The notes beneath the pieces are model-generated. The model was not told the origin of the DNA and ran no database searches. It worked only from the letters and a program-made list of their open reading frames with translations. A DNA stretch of 64,000 bases from an uncultured Craurococcus sp. (GTDB lineage Bacteria > Pseudomonadota > Alphaproteobacteria > Acetobacterales > Acetobacteraceae): contig CADCTD010000007.1 in assembly GCA_902805545.1 (NCBI GenBank), positions 1 through 64,000 of the forward strand, read 5' to 3'. How positions within the stretch are numbered: position 1 is the first letter of the stretch; each line of letters starts with the position of its first letter. Both the position numbers and the translations under genes were made by a program. Shown in pieces: positions 16,650 through 26,036 of the stretch.

Positions 16650-17060
16650 TTGCGCCCTTGGGTGATCCGGCTGCTGCTGGCCCTGTCGATGCCCGTCATG
16701 GCTGCGGCCCAGGCCCAGCTCGCCAAGCCCGATGCGCTGCCGCCGTTGACGGCGGCGCCCGTCCAGCCCCAGGCCGGGGGCAAGCCGCCGCCGCTGCCCT
16801 CCGCCGGCGACAGCGTGGCGCCGCGTCCCCCCGGCAGGTCGCAAGGCAACGGCCAGGGCAACGGCCAGTCGGCGCCGCGTTGCGCCCAGCCGATCGCCAA
16901 CAACTGCCTGGCGCAGCAGAGCGCCTGCCAGGTGGCCTGCCCACCGATGTGGAGCACCAACCCCAACGCACCGGCCTTCACGCCGACCGACCGGGCGGGC
17001 TGCATGGGGCAATGCCAGCAACGCTACTTCTCCTGCATGCGGCTGTACGGCTGCATGTAG
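16650..17060 (+). CDS. Small exported cysteine-rich protein
   Basis: A 136-residue protein starting at TTG, 7 bases after GGAGAGGGAG. The signal peptide MRPWVIRLLLALSMPVMAAAQA is clear. A Pro/Gly/Asn-rich linker leads to a C-terminal module of about 60 residues with eight Cys (RCAQPIANNC, SACQVAC, AGCMGQC, SCMRLYGC), enough for four disulfides in the periplasm or outside. No family is recognised. It follows the carbamoylase-like gene by 35 bases on the same strand and precedes another small exported protein. Confidence 0.7.
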   Translation: MRPWVIRLLLALSMPVMAAAQAQLAKPDALPPLTAAPVQPQAGGKPPPLPSAGDSVAPRPPGRSQGNGQGNGQSAPRCAQPIANNCLAQQSACQVACPPMWSTNPNAPAFTPTDRAGCMGQCQQRYFSCMRLYGCM

Positions 17061-17107
17061 CGCCCTGGTTGCGGCCGGGCCCGGAACCGCACCGAAGGCC
17101 GGGCGCT

Positions 17108-17425
17108 ATGCTTGGCATGCCCCACGCCACCGCCCCCCGCCTCCTTCTCCTCGCCGCCGTGCTGATCGCCGGCCCGGCCCTCGCCCAGACGCCGGCCGAG
17201 CGCGCCTCGCGCCAGCTCAACCGGGAGCAGGAGCGGGACCGCGCGCGGGATGCGGCGGAGGATGCGCGGGCGCCGCAGGCCATCGTGCCGCCGGCCCAGG
17301 TGCTGCCGCTGGAGGCGGACCGCAACTCGCTCCGGCCCGATGTCGGGCGGCCGGAGGCAAGCGGGCGGCTGAACACCGGCAGCGCGGGGACGCAGCCCGG
17401 GCTGAACCAGAACACCCAGCGCTGA
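17108..17425 (+). CDS. Small exported protein of unknown function
   Basis: A 105-residue protein with a signal peptide (PHATAPRLLLLAAVLIAGPA followed by LAQ), then a highly charged helical stretch (ASRQLNREQERDRARDAAED) and a Pro- and Gly-containing low-complexity tail (TGSAGTQPGLNQNTQR). The start at 17108 has GAAGG 9 bases upstream; an ATG at 17117 is the alternative. No domain is recognised. Confidence 0.6.
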   Translation: MLGMPHATAPRLLLLAAVLIAGPALAQTPAERASRQLNREQERDRARDAAEDARAPQAIVPPAQVLPLEADRNSLRPDVGRPEASGRLNTGSAGTQPGLNQNTQR

Positions 17426-17450
17426 GGCCCGCCCGGCCGGGGCGGACGCC

Positions 17451-17861
17451 TCAGTGGATCGGGTCGAGGAAGGGCGTCCCGGGCTCGGCCACATAGACGA
17501 TCAGGATGCGCAGCGCCTCGCGGCCGCTGCGGTTGTAGCCGGTCATGCGGACATGCGGCGGCTCCACCAGCGCGCCGCCGGCCGGCACGGTGATGGCCTC
17601 ACGCCCTTCCATCTCCAACGTGAAGGTGCCCTCCATCACATAGACGGTGACGGGGAAGCGATGGGTATGGAACACCGTCGCCTGGCCGGGGGGGATGGTC
17701 GCGGTCAGGACCTGCACCTCCTGCCGCTCGCCCCTCGGCATGCCCTGCACGACCTCGCGCAGGAGGAGATTCGGCCGCGCCGGCTCCTGCGCCGCGGCGC
17801 CGGAGATGCCCATCGCCGCCGCCGCGAGCGCGGCGCCCAAACCTGCCACAAGGCGCATCAA
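17451..17861 (-). CDS. Exported cupin-domain protein
   Basis: A 136-residue protein with a signal peptide ending GISGAAAQ and a single small cupin barrel. The first cupin motif appears as PPGQATVFHTHRFPVTVYVMEG (His pair and Glu as metal ligands) and the second as PPHVRMTGYNRSG. Isolated periplasmic cupins may bind small ligands or metals; the role is not known. GGAGG precedes the ATG. It is convergent with the small exported gene at 17108. Confidence 0.85.
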   Translation of the reverse strand: MMRLVAGLGAALAAAAMGISGAAAQEPARPNLLLREVVQGMPRGERQEVQVLTATIPPGQATVFHTHRFPVTVYVMEGTFTLEMEGREAITVPAGGALVEPPHVRMTGYNRSGREALRILIVYVAEPGTPFLDPIH

Positions 17862-17929
17862 CCGATCCTCCCGTACTGAACGGGACGGAGTTGACGCCCA
17901 AACCGCGCGGGACGGGTAAGGAATTCCGG

Positions 17930-19414
17930 CTAGCCGTCGACCTCGACGACCGCCTCGAGCCCGAGCACGGCGCCGAGCTGCTCCACCCGGCGCAGCACGC
18001 TCTCGCCCGCGAAGACGCCGGTGCCCTCGGCCAGGCGCAGCACCAGGCGGCTGCCCTGGCGCTCGAGGCGCGTGCCGGCCAGCAACGCCGGCGTGCCGCC
18101 GCAGAGCGTGTAGGCAAGGCGGAGCGCGGCGCCGAGCGCCTCCGCCCGGCGGATGGTCGGCAGGTCGAGCAGCACCCGCGTCGGGCCGAGGAAGGGGGCG
18201 CTCGGCTCGGCCTCGTAGCGCAGCGCGGCGCAGAGGCCGAGGAAGGCGCGGGCATGGTGGTCGAGCCCGGCGCCATGCTGGCGGAGGATGCGGAGGAAGG
18301 CCTGCTCCGCCCGGTATTCCGGGTGGTCGTGGCTGCCGAGGTCGGACACCCAGCAGGCGGCCTCGCGCAGCGCCCGCACCGCCGGGTCCTGATCGGGGAA
18401 GATCGGGTCGGTCCAGGCGATCAGCGCGGGCGGCAGGCCCGGGTCGCGGCCCCAGGCGCCGGCCAGGTCGCGCGCAGCGGCCAGCATCGGGTCCGCCCCG
18501 CGCACCGCCTCCGGCAGCAGGCGGGCGTACCAGCCCTCGCGCAGCCCATTGGCCGAGAAGACCACGCGGGCGGCGCCGGTCGCCCGCAGCAGCCGGCGCA
18601 TCGTCACCGCGGCGAAGGGCATGTCGGCCAGGCGCTTCTGCGGCGCGCCGGCCATCCGCTCCAGCACCCGGCGGGAGGCGGCCATGACGACGCCGGCGAG
18701 GTCGCGCGCCTCCTCGCGGCGGAGGACGTAGTGATGGACGATCGCCAGCGGGTAGCCGGTCTGGGCGATATGCATCCGCGCCAGGGCCCGCCAGGCGCCG
18801 CCGACGAGGTAGAGGTCGCGCCCGCCGCCCTCGGCAAGCCAGGATTGCTTCGCCATCTCCTCCTCGGCGATGGCGCGGGCGCGGGCCACCTCGCCGCCGG
18901 CCCGCTCGGCGAGGCGGATGGCGCCGATCGGGAGCGACGCGGCGCGGGCGACCCGGCCCTCGGCCAGCCGCACCACCTCGAGGCTGCCGCCGCCGAGGTC
19001 ACCGAGCACGCCATCGGCGCCGGGGAAGCCGAGCAGCACGCCATCGGCGGAGAGGCGCCCCTCCTCCTCGCCGGTGAGGATGCGAATGCGCAGGCCCGGC
19101 ATGCGCTCCCGCATGGCGGCGACGAAGGCATCGCCATTGGCGGCGTCGCGCACGGCGGCCGTCGCCACCACCTCCAGCGGGTCGGCGCGCATGGCATGCG
19201 CCACGGCATGGTAGCGGGCGAGGACGGTCAGCGCCGGGCCGATCGCCTCCTCGTTCAGCCGCCCGGTCGCCTGCAGGCCGCGGCCGAGGCCGAGCACGGC
19301 CTTCTCGTTGAAGATCGCCTGCGGGTTCCGCCCGCGTCCCTCGAAGATGACGAGGCGGACGGAATTGGAGCCGAGGTCGACGACCCCACAGCGGGGCGCG
19401 TTTGGAGCAGTCAT
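17930..19414 (-). CDS. ppx: Exopolyphosphatase / Ppx-GppA family phosphatase
   Basis: A 494-residue Ppx/GppA protein of the ASKHA fold. The phosphate-1 motif is GVVDLGSNSVRLVIFEG and the second is GVLGDLGGGSLEVVRL, followed by the helical C-terminal (HD-like) half. It hydrolyses terminal phosphates of polyphosphate, and homologues act on pppGpp. It starts 5 bases after the ppk stop, so polyphosphate synthesis and breakdown enzymes are coupled in one operon. Confidence 0.94.
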   Translation of the reverse strand: MTAPNAPRCGVVDLGSNSVRLVIFEGRGRNPQAIFNEKAVLGLGRGLQATGRLNEEAIGPALTVLARYHAVAHAMRADPLEVVATAAVRDAANGDAFVAAMRERMPGLRIRILTGEEEGRLSADGVLLGFPGADGVLGDLGGGSLEVVRLAEGRVARAASLPIGAIRLAERAGGEVARARAIAEEEMAKQSWLAEGGGRDLYLVGGAWRALARMHIAQTGYPLAIVHHYVLRREEARDLAGVVMAASRRVLERMAGAPQKRLADMPFAAVTMRRLLRATGAARVVFSANGLREGWYARLLPEAVRGADPMLAAARDLAGAWGRDPGLPPALIAWTDPIFPDQDPAVRALREAACWVSDLGSHDHPEYRAEQAFLRILRQHGAGLDHHARAFLGLCAALRYEAEPSAPFLGPTRVLLDLPTIRRAEALGAALRLAYTLCGGTPALLAGTRLERQGSRLVLRLAEGTGVFAGESVLRRVEQLGAVLGLEAVVEVDG

Positions 19415-19419
19415 GCAGA

Positions 19420-21621
19420 TCAGTCCTGGGCGATGCGGTCGGGGCGCGGCTTGCGCATCGCTGCCCGGCCGCTGCGGTGCAACGCACTGCCGCGGCCGGA
19501 GAGGGAGGGGTTGGTCATGAAATACTCATGGGCCGAGACCGGCTGCGTGCCCCGCGACAGGCGGCGCCAGGCGCCCTCGCTGCCCAGCTCCCAGCTCTGG
19601 GCGGTGTCCTTCAGGTTCACCACCATGATCTGGTCGACGACCTGGGCATGCACGGTCGCGTTCTCGACCGGCACCATGGTCTCGACGCGCCAGTCCATGT
19701 TGCGCGCCATCCAGTCGGCCGAGGAGATGAAGACCCGCGCCCGGCGCGAGGGCAGGCGGTGGCCGTTGCCGAAGACGTAGATGCGCGAGTGCTCGAGGAA
19801 GCGGCCGACGATCGACTTCACCCGGATGTTCTCGGAGAGGCCGGGAACGCCCGGGCGGAGGCAGCAGATGCCGCGCACCACGCAGTCCACCTTCACCCCC
19901 GCGCGGGAGGCGGCATAGAGCGCGTCGATGAGCTGCTCGTCGACCAGGCTGTTCATCTTCAGCCAGATGCCGGCGGGCTTGCCCTCCTCGGCGAAGCGGC
20001 GCTCCTGCTCGATCAGGCCAAGGAGGGTCGGGCGGATGGTGAGCGGCGCGAAGGCGAGGCCCTCCATCCGCTCCGGCCTGGCGTAGCCCGTCATGTAATT
20101 GAAGAGACGCGCGGCATCGCCGGTCAGCGCCGGGTCGGCGGTGAAGAAGGAGAGGTCGGTGTAGATGCGCGCCGTGATGGGGTGGTAGTTGCCGGTGCCG
20201 AAATGGGCGTAGCTCCGCAGCGCCCCGGCCTCCCGCCGCACCACCAGCGACATCTTGGCATGCGTCTTCAGCTCGACGAAGCCGAAGACCACCTGCACGC
20301 CCGCCGCCTCCAGCTCCCGCGCGAGGGCGATGTTCCGCTCCTCGTCGAAGCGGGCCTTGATCTCGACGATGCCGGTGACGTTCTTGCCCGCCTCCGCCGC
20401 CTCGATCAGCGCGCGGGCGATCGGGCTGTCGCGGCTGGTGCGGTAGAGGGTCTGCTTGATGGCGACGACGTTCGGGTCCCGCGCCGCCTGGCGCAGGAAC
20501 TGCACCACCACGTCGAAGCTCTCATAGGGGTGGTGGACGACGATGTCCTTCGCCCGGATCGCGGCGAAGCAGTCCCCGCCATAGTCGAGGATGCGCTCCG
20601 GGAAGCGCGGCGTGTAGGGGGTGAAGAGCAGGTCCGGCCGGTCGTCGACGATGAGCTGGCGGAGGTCGTCGAGGCCGAGCAGCCCGTCCACCACGAAGAC
20701 GCCGCTGCGCTCGGCATCCAGCTCCTCGATGACGAAATCGACGATGTCGGAGGGCGTGGCGGCGGTGACCGAGAGGCGGATGGCGCGGCCGCGGCGGCGG
20801 CGCTTGAGCGCCGTCTCGTAGGAGCGGACGAGGTCCTCCGCCTCCTCCTCGAACTCCACGTCGGTGTCGCGGATGAGGCGGAAGAGCCCGTTCTCGGCCG
20901 GGATGAAGCCGGGGAAGACGCGGCGCAGGCTGAGCTCGATCAGGTCCTCAAGCAGGAGGAAGCGGATGGCCGTCTCGCCATCCTGCTTCGGCAGGCGGAT
21001 GAAGCGCTCGACCTGCGCGGGCAGCGGCAGCAGGGCGCGCATGGTGCCGCCATCCTCCTCCCGCACCAGCTTCAGCACCATGCAGGCAGCGAGGTTCTGG
21101 ATGAAGGGGAAGGGATGCGCCGGGTCGACCGCGAGCGGGGTGAGCACGGGGAAGACGCGCTCCATGAACCAGCCATCGAGCCAGGCGCGGTCGGCCTCGC
21201 TCAGCTCCTCGGTGCCGCAGACGATGATGCCGGCCTCGCGCATCTGGCCGCGCAGCGCGCGCCAAGTGGCCTGCTGCGCCTCGATCAGCACCTCCGCGCG
21301 GTCATGGATGGCGGCGAGCTGCTGCGTGGGGGTCCGGCCGTCGGGCGAGCGGCTGGTGATGCCGGCGCCCTCCTGGCCGATCAGCCCGGCGACGCGGACC
21401 GAGTAGAATTCGTCGAGATTGGCGGCCGAGATGGCGACGAAGCGCAGCCGCTCGAGCAGCGGGTGGTGCTCGTTGCCTGCCTCCTCCAGCACCCGGGTAT
21501 TGAAGTCGAGCCAGGAGAGCTCCCGGTTGATGAAGCGGTCGGGCTCCTGCGGGCCGGGGGCGGGGCCAGCGGCGGGCGCCGGCTCGGCGGCGGTCGGGGT
21601 GCGGGTCTCGGCGAGGCTCAT
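19420..21621 (-). CDS. ppk1: Polyphosphate kinase 1
   Basis: A 733-residue PPK1 of normal length. The N-terminal domain opens [21 protein letters not shown]. The autophosphorylated His region reads [21 protein letters not shown] and the second conserved His region reads [12 protein letters not shown], with [16 protein letters not shown] at the C-terminal catalytic part. It polymerises ATP gamma-phosphate into polyphosphate, reversibly, at the membrane. It lies between hdaA (9 bases upstream) and ppx (5 bases downstream). Confidence 0.96.
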   Translation of the reverse strand: MSLAETRTPTAAEPAPAAGPAPGPQEPDRFINRELSWLDFNTRVLEEAGNEHHPLLERLRFVAISAANLDEFYSVRVAGLIGQEGAGITSRSPDGRTPTQQLAAIHDRAEVLIEAQQATWRALRGQMREAGIIVCGTEELSEADRAWLDGWFMERVFPVLTPLAVDPAHPFPFIQNLAACMVLKLVREEDGGTMRALLPLPAQVERFIRLPKQDGETAIRFLLLEDLIELSLRRVFPGFIPAENGLFRLIRDTDVEFEEEAEDLVRSYETALKRRRRGRAIRLSVTAATPSDIVDFVIEELDAERSGVFVVDGLLGLDDLRQLIVDDRPDLLFTPYTPRFPERILDYGGDCFAAIRAKDIVVHHPYESFDVVVQFLRQAARDPNVVAIKQTLYRTSRDSPIARALIEAAEAGKNVTGIVEIKARFDEERNIALARELEAAGVQVVFGFVELKTHAKMSLVVRREAGALRSYAHFGTGNYHPITARIYTDLSFFTADPALTGDAARLFNYMTGYARPERMEGLAFAPLTIRPTLLGLIEQERRFAEEGKPAGIWLKMNSLVDEQLIDALYAASRAGVKVDCVVRGICCLRPGVPGLSENIRVKSIVGRFLEHSRIYVFGNGHRLPSRRARVFISSADWMARNMDWRVETMVPVENATVHAQVVDQIMVVNLKDTAQSWELGSEGAWRRLSRGTQPVSAHEYFMTNPSLSGRGSALHRSGRAAMRKPRPDRIAQD

Positions 21622-21630
21622 GCGGCCACC

Positions 21631-22377
21631 CTACAGCAGCGTTGGGGGGGGCGGGCAGCCGGTCTCGGCGGCTGCCATGGATTCGTCATCCGCACCGAAT
21701 CCCGGGAGGTCGGCGAGGGTTGCACGGGCCAAGGCCCGGGTGACCCGGCCGCCGAGCGCCAGCGCCGCGCGGTCGAGCCGGGCGGCGGCCTCGGCGATGG
21801 CGGCCGCCTCGCGCGGCAGGCGGGCGAGGAGGAAGGCCTGCACCCCCTCCTCCACCCGGAGCTGGCGGCGGGCGAAATGCCGGCGCAGCAGGGCGGCGAG
21901 CAGCGCGTCGCTCGGCGGGCGGATGCCGGCGGCGGGCATGGCGCGCAGCCGGCTGCGGAGGTCGGGCAGCGCCACCGGCCATCGCGCGGACGGGGCGCGG
22001 CCGGCGAGGAGCAGGCGCTGGCCGCGCTCGGCACAGAGGTTGAGCAGATGGAAGAGGGCGGCTTCCTCGGCCATGCAATCGGCATCGTCGAGGGCGAGGC
22101 CGGGGCCGGGCGGCAGCTCCGGCAGGCCGCGCAGCGCCGGGCCGAGCAGCACCGGCCAGCCGCGGCGGGCAGCCAGGCCCCGCAGCATCAGCGACTTGCC
22201 GGTCGCCGCCGGGCCATGCAGGGCGAGGCGCCCGCCCGGCCAGGCCTCGGGCCGGGCGAGCCAGGCCAGCGCCTCGGCATTGCTCTCATCGGCCAGCACC
22301 GGCTCCGCGTCGAAGGGCGCTGCGGCGGGCAGCGGCAGGGCGAGCTGCCGCGGCAGCGGGGCCGTGGCGTCGAGCAT
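21631..22377 (-). CDS. hdaA: DnaA regulatory inactivator homologue HdaA
   Basis: A 248-residue DnaA-like AAA+ ATPase without a DNA-binding domain. The N-terminus has QLALPL (residues 11-16), the beta-clamp-binding motif of Hda proteins. Walker A is GPAATGKS (55-62) and Walker B is LALDDADC (about 94-101). With the sliding clamp it stimulates ATP hydrolysis by DnaA and so limits re-initiation. Its start overlaps the upstream permease stop (TGATG), and it precedes ppk by 9 bases; the hdaA-ppk neighbourhood is common in alphaproteobacteria. Confidence 0.88.
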   Translation of the reverse strand: MLDATAPLPRQLALPLPAAAPFDAEPVLADESNAEALAWLARPEAWPGGRLALHGPAATGKSLMLRGLAARRGWPVLLGPALRGLPELPPGPGLALDDADCMAEEAALFHLLNLCAERGQRLLLAGRAPSARWPVALPDLRSRLRAMPAAGIRPPSDALLAALLRRHFARRQLRVEEGVQAFLLARLPREAAAIAEAAARLDRAALALGGRVTRALARATLADLPGFGADDESMAAAETGCPPPPTLL

Positions 22378-23525
22378 CAGCCGGTCCGCGGCGGGTCGAG
22401 ATAGAGCGGGCTCTCGAGGTAGCGGCGCAGCCAGTAGCGGGCGATGACGCCGATCACCGCCGCCAGCGGCACCGCCAGCAGCACGCCGAGGAAGCCGAAG
22501 GCCACACCCCCGGCGAAGAGGGCGAAGATCACCCAGACCGCATGCAGCTCCACCCGGTCCCCGAGCAGCCAGGGATAGATCACGTAGCCCTCGATCACCT
22601 GCCCGGCGACGAAGAGCGCCATCACCACCAGCACGCCGTTCCAGGTGCCGAACTGGGCGAGCGCCAGGGCCAGCGCGGTGATGAGGCCGGTGATGGAGCC
22701 GATATAGGGGATGAAGGAGAGGATGCCCGACATCAGCCCGACCGTCAGGCCGAGCTCCAGCCCGACCGCGGAGAGCGCCGCGGCGTAGTAGATGGCGAGC
22801 AGGGCGCAGCAGAGCAGCTGGCCGCGCAGCCAGGCGGAGAGCACGCGGTCCGTGTCGCGGGCGAGCTGGCGGAGCGTCGCGGCGGAGCGGCGGGGCAGCC
22901 AGGCATCCATGCGGCGGATCATCCGCGGCCAATCGCGCAGCAGGTAGAAGGCGACGACGGGCGTCACCGTCACCAGCGTGAAGACGCTGAAGAGCGCGAT
23001 GCCGCCGGTGATCATCCGCGCCAGCGAGGTGCCGAGATAGGAGATGATCGACCCCGCCTGGCCGACCGCGAGGTCCTGCAGGCGCTGGTCGAAGACATCC
23101 GGGCCAAGACGCTCCGAGAGGGCGGTCAGCGCGTCGCGCACCGCCTGGCCGACGCCGAACACGTAAGCCGGCAGGCGCTGGATGAGGACCGTCACCTGCG
23201 CCACCAGCAGCGGGTAGAGCAGCAGCAGGCAGAGCAGGGCGAAGGCGCCGAGCGCCAGGATCATCAGCAGCGCCGAGACGCCGCGCGGAATGCCGATGCG
23301 GGTCAGCCACGAGGCCGGCGGGTCGAGGAAATAGGCGATGACGGCGGCGAGCACGAAGGGGGTGAGGATCGGCGAGAAGAGCCAGAAGGCGAGGAACAGC
23401 CCGCTGGCGACGCCGAGGCCAAGCGCCACCCGCTGGGCGCGCGTCGCCACCGGCGGCGGGATGCGCGGGCGGACCGGGGCCGGCTCCGGCTTGGCGGGCG
23501 GCGGTGGGGGCGGGACGAGGTTCAT
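22377..23525 (-). CDS. AI-2E family transporter (PerM-type permease)
   Basis: A 382-residue membrane protein with about eight hydrophobic segments. After a Pro-rich cytoplasmic N-terminus come paired helices (VALGLGVASGLFLAFWLFSP onward), a central soluble stretch and the family signature in GILSFIPYIGSITGLITA, followed by the last helices. AI-2E/PerM proteins export small molecules or ions; the substrate is unknown. Its start overlaps the upstream phosphatidyltransferase gene by 4 bp (ATGA), and its stop overlaps the hdaA start. Confidence 0.92.
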   Translation of the reverse strand: MNLVPPPPPPAKPEPAPVRPRIPPPVATRAQRVALGLGVASGLFLAFWLFSPILTPFVLAAVIAYFLDPPASWLTRIGIPRGVSALLMILALGAFALLCLLLLYPLLVAQVTVLIQRLPAYVFGVGQAVRDALTALSERLGPDVFDQRLQDLAVGQAGSIISYLGTSLARMITGGIALFSVFTLVTVTPVVAFYLLRDWPRMIRRMDAWLPRRSAATLRQLARDTDRVLSAWLRGQLLCCALLAIYYAAALSAVGLELGLTVGLMSGILSFIPYIGSITGLITALALALAQFGTWNGVLVVMALFVAGQVIEGYVIYPWLLGDRVELHAVWVIFALFAGGVAFGFLGVLLAVPLAAVIGVIARYWLRRYLESPLYLDPPRTG

Positions 23526-24073
23526 GGCCGCCGCCCGGGATGCTGCGTCCAGTGGACGGCGGAGACCACATAGGCGATGCCGGAGGCGAGGGTCGTCAGC
23601 GCGACTGCCCAGATCAGCGCGGTCAGCAACCCTTCCGCGACGAGGCCGAAGCCGGCGAGCAGCAGGGCCAGCGCGGCGAGGGCGATTTGCAGGCAGGTGT
23701 TCAGCTTCGAGACCAGCAGCGGGCGGATGCGCGGCGGCTGGCCGAGCACCCAGAGCACCAGGACGCCGCCGACGATCAGCAGGTCGCGGAACACGACCAG
23801 CATGGCGAGCCAGTCCGGCAGCTCGCCGATGGCGGCGAGCGTCACATAGACCGAGACGAGCAGCGCCTTGTCCGCCACCGGGTCGAGCATCGCCCCGAGC
23901 GCGCTGCGGGTATTGGTCACCCGCGCCAGCCAGCCATCCACGCCGTCCGAGATGCCGGCGCCGATGAAGACGTAGAAGGCGAGGTCCAGCCGGTGGTGCA
24001 GGATCAGCCAGATGGTCGCCGGCACGGCGCAGAGCCGCGCCAGGGTGATGAGGTTGGGCAGCGTGACGAGCAC
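23522..24073 (-). CDS. CDP-alcohol phosphatidyltransferase family protein
   Basis: A 183-residue integral membrane enzyme. The CDP-alcohol phosphotransferase motif is complete: Asp43, Asp46-Gly47, Ala50-Arg51, Gly60, Asp64 and Asp68 in DGVDGWLAR and SALGAMLDPVADK. Five or six hydrophobic helices surround it. It moves a phosphatidyl group from CDP-diacylglycerol to an alcohol such as glycerol-3-phosphate or phosphatidylglycerol; the acceptor is not decided by sequence. A GTG start at 24073, 8 bases after GAGG, gives LVTLPNLITLARL, the usual N-terminus; the longer frame adds an Arg/Pro-rich extension over the DUF2066 gene and is rejected. Confidence 0.9.
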   Translation of the reverse strand: MLVTLPNLITLARLCAVPATIWLILHHRLDLAFYVFIGAGISDGVDGWLARVTNTRSALGAMLDPVADKALLVSVYVTLAAIGELPDWLAMLVVFRDLLIVGGVLVLWVLGQPPRIRPLLVSKLNTCLQIALAALALLLAGFGLVAEGLLTALIWAVALTTLASGIAYVVSAVHWTQHPGRRP

Positions 24074-24122
24074 GTGTGGCGCCTCGGGTGGGGTCTTCCC
24101 TCCCTGCTCGGCCGGGCGCGTA

Positions 24123-24824
24123 TCAGCTTCCGGCAAGGCCCAGCCGCCAGGAGGGGCCCGCCTGTTCCAGCGCGATGCCGATGGCGGCGAGCAGCGCCGC
24201 CGCCTCGGGCGGCGGGGCGCGCAGGCCAAGGCGCACCCGCGCCGCATCCACCGCGATCGCCTGGATGTCGACCGAGGCGACCGGGGGCGCCCCGCGCAGC
24301 CGCCGCTGGAGTTCGAGCCATTCGCCCATGGAGCGGTAGATGGCCCTCGCCTCGATCCAATTCGAGGCCGGCGCGCCGGCGGCGACCGGGGGCGGCGAAG
24401 CGCCCGGCACGCTGACGCTGCCGCCGAGCGCCGAGCGCACCCGGTTGGGGTCGAAGACCACGGTGATGCGGCCGGTGTAGCGCGTGGGCGCCGTCCGCTC
24501 CTGCTCGATGACGATGGAGCGCACCATGTCCTCGAGCCGCTGGTCGGAGAGGTTGACCGGCGGCAGGCCGGCCTCCGACAGGGCGCGCTCCCAGGCGGTG
24601 CGGCGGCCGGCGGCCAGCGCCCGCTCGCGCGCCAGCACGCCGTTCTCGGCCGAGGCCTCGGCGGGGATGCCGCGCTGGGTGAGGTTCAGCGCCGAGGGAT
24701 CGGGCGTGGTGGCGACGGGCGGCAGCACGGCGGTCTGCGCCCAGGCGGAGGTAGCAACCGGTGCCGCGGCGAGGGCCAGGGCCAGGCCCGCCATGCCCCG
24801 GAGGATGCCCGTTCTGCCCAGCAT
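24123..24824 (-). CDS. DUF2066-domain exported protein
   Basis: A 233-residue protein with signal peptide ([20 protein letters not shown] then ending SAWAQ). The mature part, with [22 protein letters not shown] then [20 protein letters not shown] followed by [14 protein letters not shown], matches the DUF2066 pattern that resembles outer-membrane lipoprotein assembly folds. Function is unknown. It heads the operon with the phosphatidyltransferase, permease, hdaA, ppk and ppx, and is divergent from purM. The start at 24824 follows AGGAGA. Confidence 0.82.
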   Translation of the reverse strand: MLGRTGILRGMAGLALALAAAPVATSAWAQTAVLPPVATTPDPSALNLTQRGIPAEASAENGVLARERALAAGRRTAWERALSEAGLPPVNLSDQRLEDMVRSIVIEQERTAPTRYTGRITVVFDPNRVRSALGGSVSVPGASPPPVAAGAPASNWIEARAIYRSMGEWLELQRRLRGAPPVASVDIQAIAVDAARVRLGLRAPPPEAAALLAAIGIALEQAGPSWRLGLAGS

Positions 24825-24919
24825 TGCGCTTTCTCCTGCCATGCGGCCCGGCACAGGGGACGCGCCGGGAAAGGCGCGCTAGAAAGCCGCCGACCCCCCT
24901 TAGCCGATCGGAGGCCGCC

Positions 24920-25993
24920 CTGACCAGTTCCCCGCGAAACAGCCTGACCTACCGTGATGCCGGGGTGGACATCGATGCCGGCGACGCGCTGGTCGAGGCC
25001 ATCAAGCCGATGGCCCGGTCCACCAGCCGGGCCGGCACCATGGGCGGGCTCGGCGGCTTCGGCGCGCTCTTCGACCTGAAGGCGGCGGGCTTCGCCGATC
25101 CGGTCCTGGTCAGCTCCACCGATGGCGTCGGCACCAAGCTGCGCGTCGCGCTCGATGCCGGGCTGCACGGGACGGTCGGCATCGACCTGGTCGCCATGTG
25201 CGTGAACGACCTCGTGGTGCAGGGGGCGGAGCCGCTCTTCTTCCTCGACTACTTCGCCACCGGGAAGCTCCGGCTGGAGCAGGCGCGGGACGTCATCTCC
25301 GGCATCGCCGAGGGCTGCCGGCAGGCGGGCTGCGCCCTGGTCGGCGGCGAGACGGCGGAGATGCCGGGGATGTATGCGGCCGAGGACTACGACCTCGCCG
25401 GCTTCTCGGTCGGTGCCGCGGAGCGCGGCGCGCTGCTGCCGCGGGCGGATGTCGGCCCCGGCGACGTGCTGCTCGGCCTGGCCAGCACCGGGGTGCATTC
25501 CAACGGCTTCTCCCTCGTGCGGCGGGTGGTGGAGGCCAGCGGCCTCGGGCTCGATGCCCCCTCCCCCTTCGGCGGCGGGACGCTCGGCGCGGCGCTGCTG
25601 GCGCCGACGCGGATCTATGTGAAGTCGCTGCTGGCGCTGCACCGGGCGGGGCTGCTGAAGGCGGCGGCGCATATCACCGGCGGCGGGCTGCCCGGCAACC
25701 TGCCGCGGGTGCTGCCCGAGGGCGTCGCGGCGACGGTGGATGCGGGCGCCTGGCGCGTGCCGGCGGTCTTCTCCTGGCTGGCGCAGGCCGGCAACGTGGC
25801 GCCCGAGGAAATGCTGCGGGTCTTCAACTGCGGGATCGGCATGGTCGTGGTCGTCGCGCCAGGGGCGGTCGCCGAGGCGACGACCCTGCTCGAGGGCGCG
25901 GGCGAGACCGTCTTCCGCATCGGGGCGCTGGAGGCCGGGAGCGGCGAGGCGCAGGTGCGGATCGGCAACCTGCCGGAAAGCTGGCCGAGATGA
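24920..25993 (+). CDS. purM: Phosphoribosylformylglycinamidine cyclo-ligase
   Basis: A PurM (AIR synthetase) of about 357 residues. Signatures: [18 protein letters not shown] at the N-terminus, [41 protein letters not shown] and [15 protein letters not shown]. It closes the imidazole ring to AIR using ATP in the fifth step of purine synthesis. No ATG or TTG fits the homologous N-terminus; a CTG at 24920, 6 bases after GGAGG, gives [15 protein letters not shown] and is the best candidate. A GTG at GVDIDAG would be truncated, and the longer upstream frame runs into the divergent DUF2066 gene. purN follows 43 bases on. Confidence 0.93.
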   Translation: MTSSPRNSLTYRDAGVDIDAGDALVEAIKPMARSTSRAGTMGGLGGFGALFDLKAAGFADPVLVSSTDGVGTKLRVALDAGLHGTVGIDLVAMCVNDLVVQGAEPLFFLDYFATGKLRLEQARDVISGIAEGCRQAGCALVGGETAEMPGMYAAEDYDLAGFSVGAAERGALLPRADVGPGDVLLGLASTGVHSNGFSLVRRVVEASGLGLDAPSPFGGGTLGAALLAPTRIYVKSLLALHRAGLLKAAAHITGGGLPGNLPRVLPEGVAATVDAGAWRVPAVFSWLAQAGNVAPEEMLRVFNCGIGMVVVVAPGAVAEATTLLEGAGETVFRIGALEAGSGEAQVRIGNLPESWPR

Positions 25994-26036
25994 GGGAGCC
26001 GGACCAAACCAGGCCTCCACGCCCGGCGGCGCCCCG

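Noticed and set aside
19402-22404. 1000-residue plus-strand frame
   Set aside because: Antisense to ppk and hdaA, low-complexity Arg/Asp/Gly; shadow.
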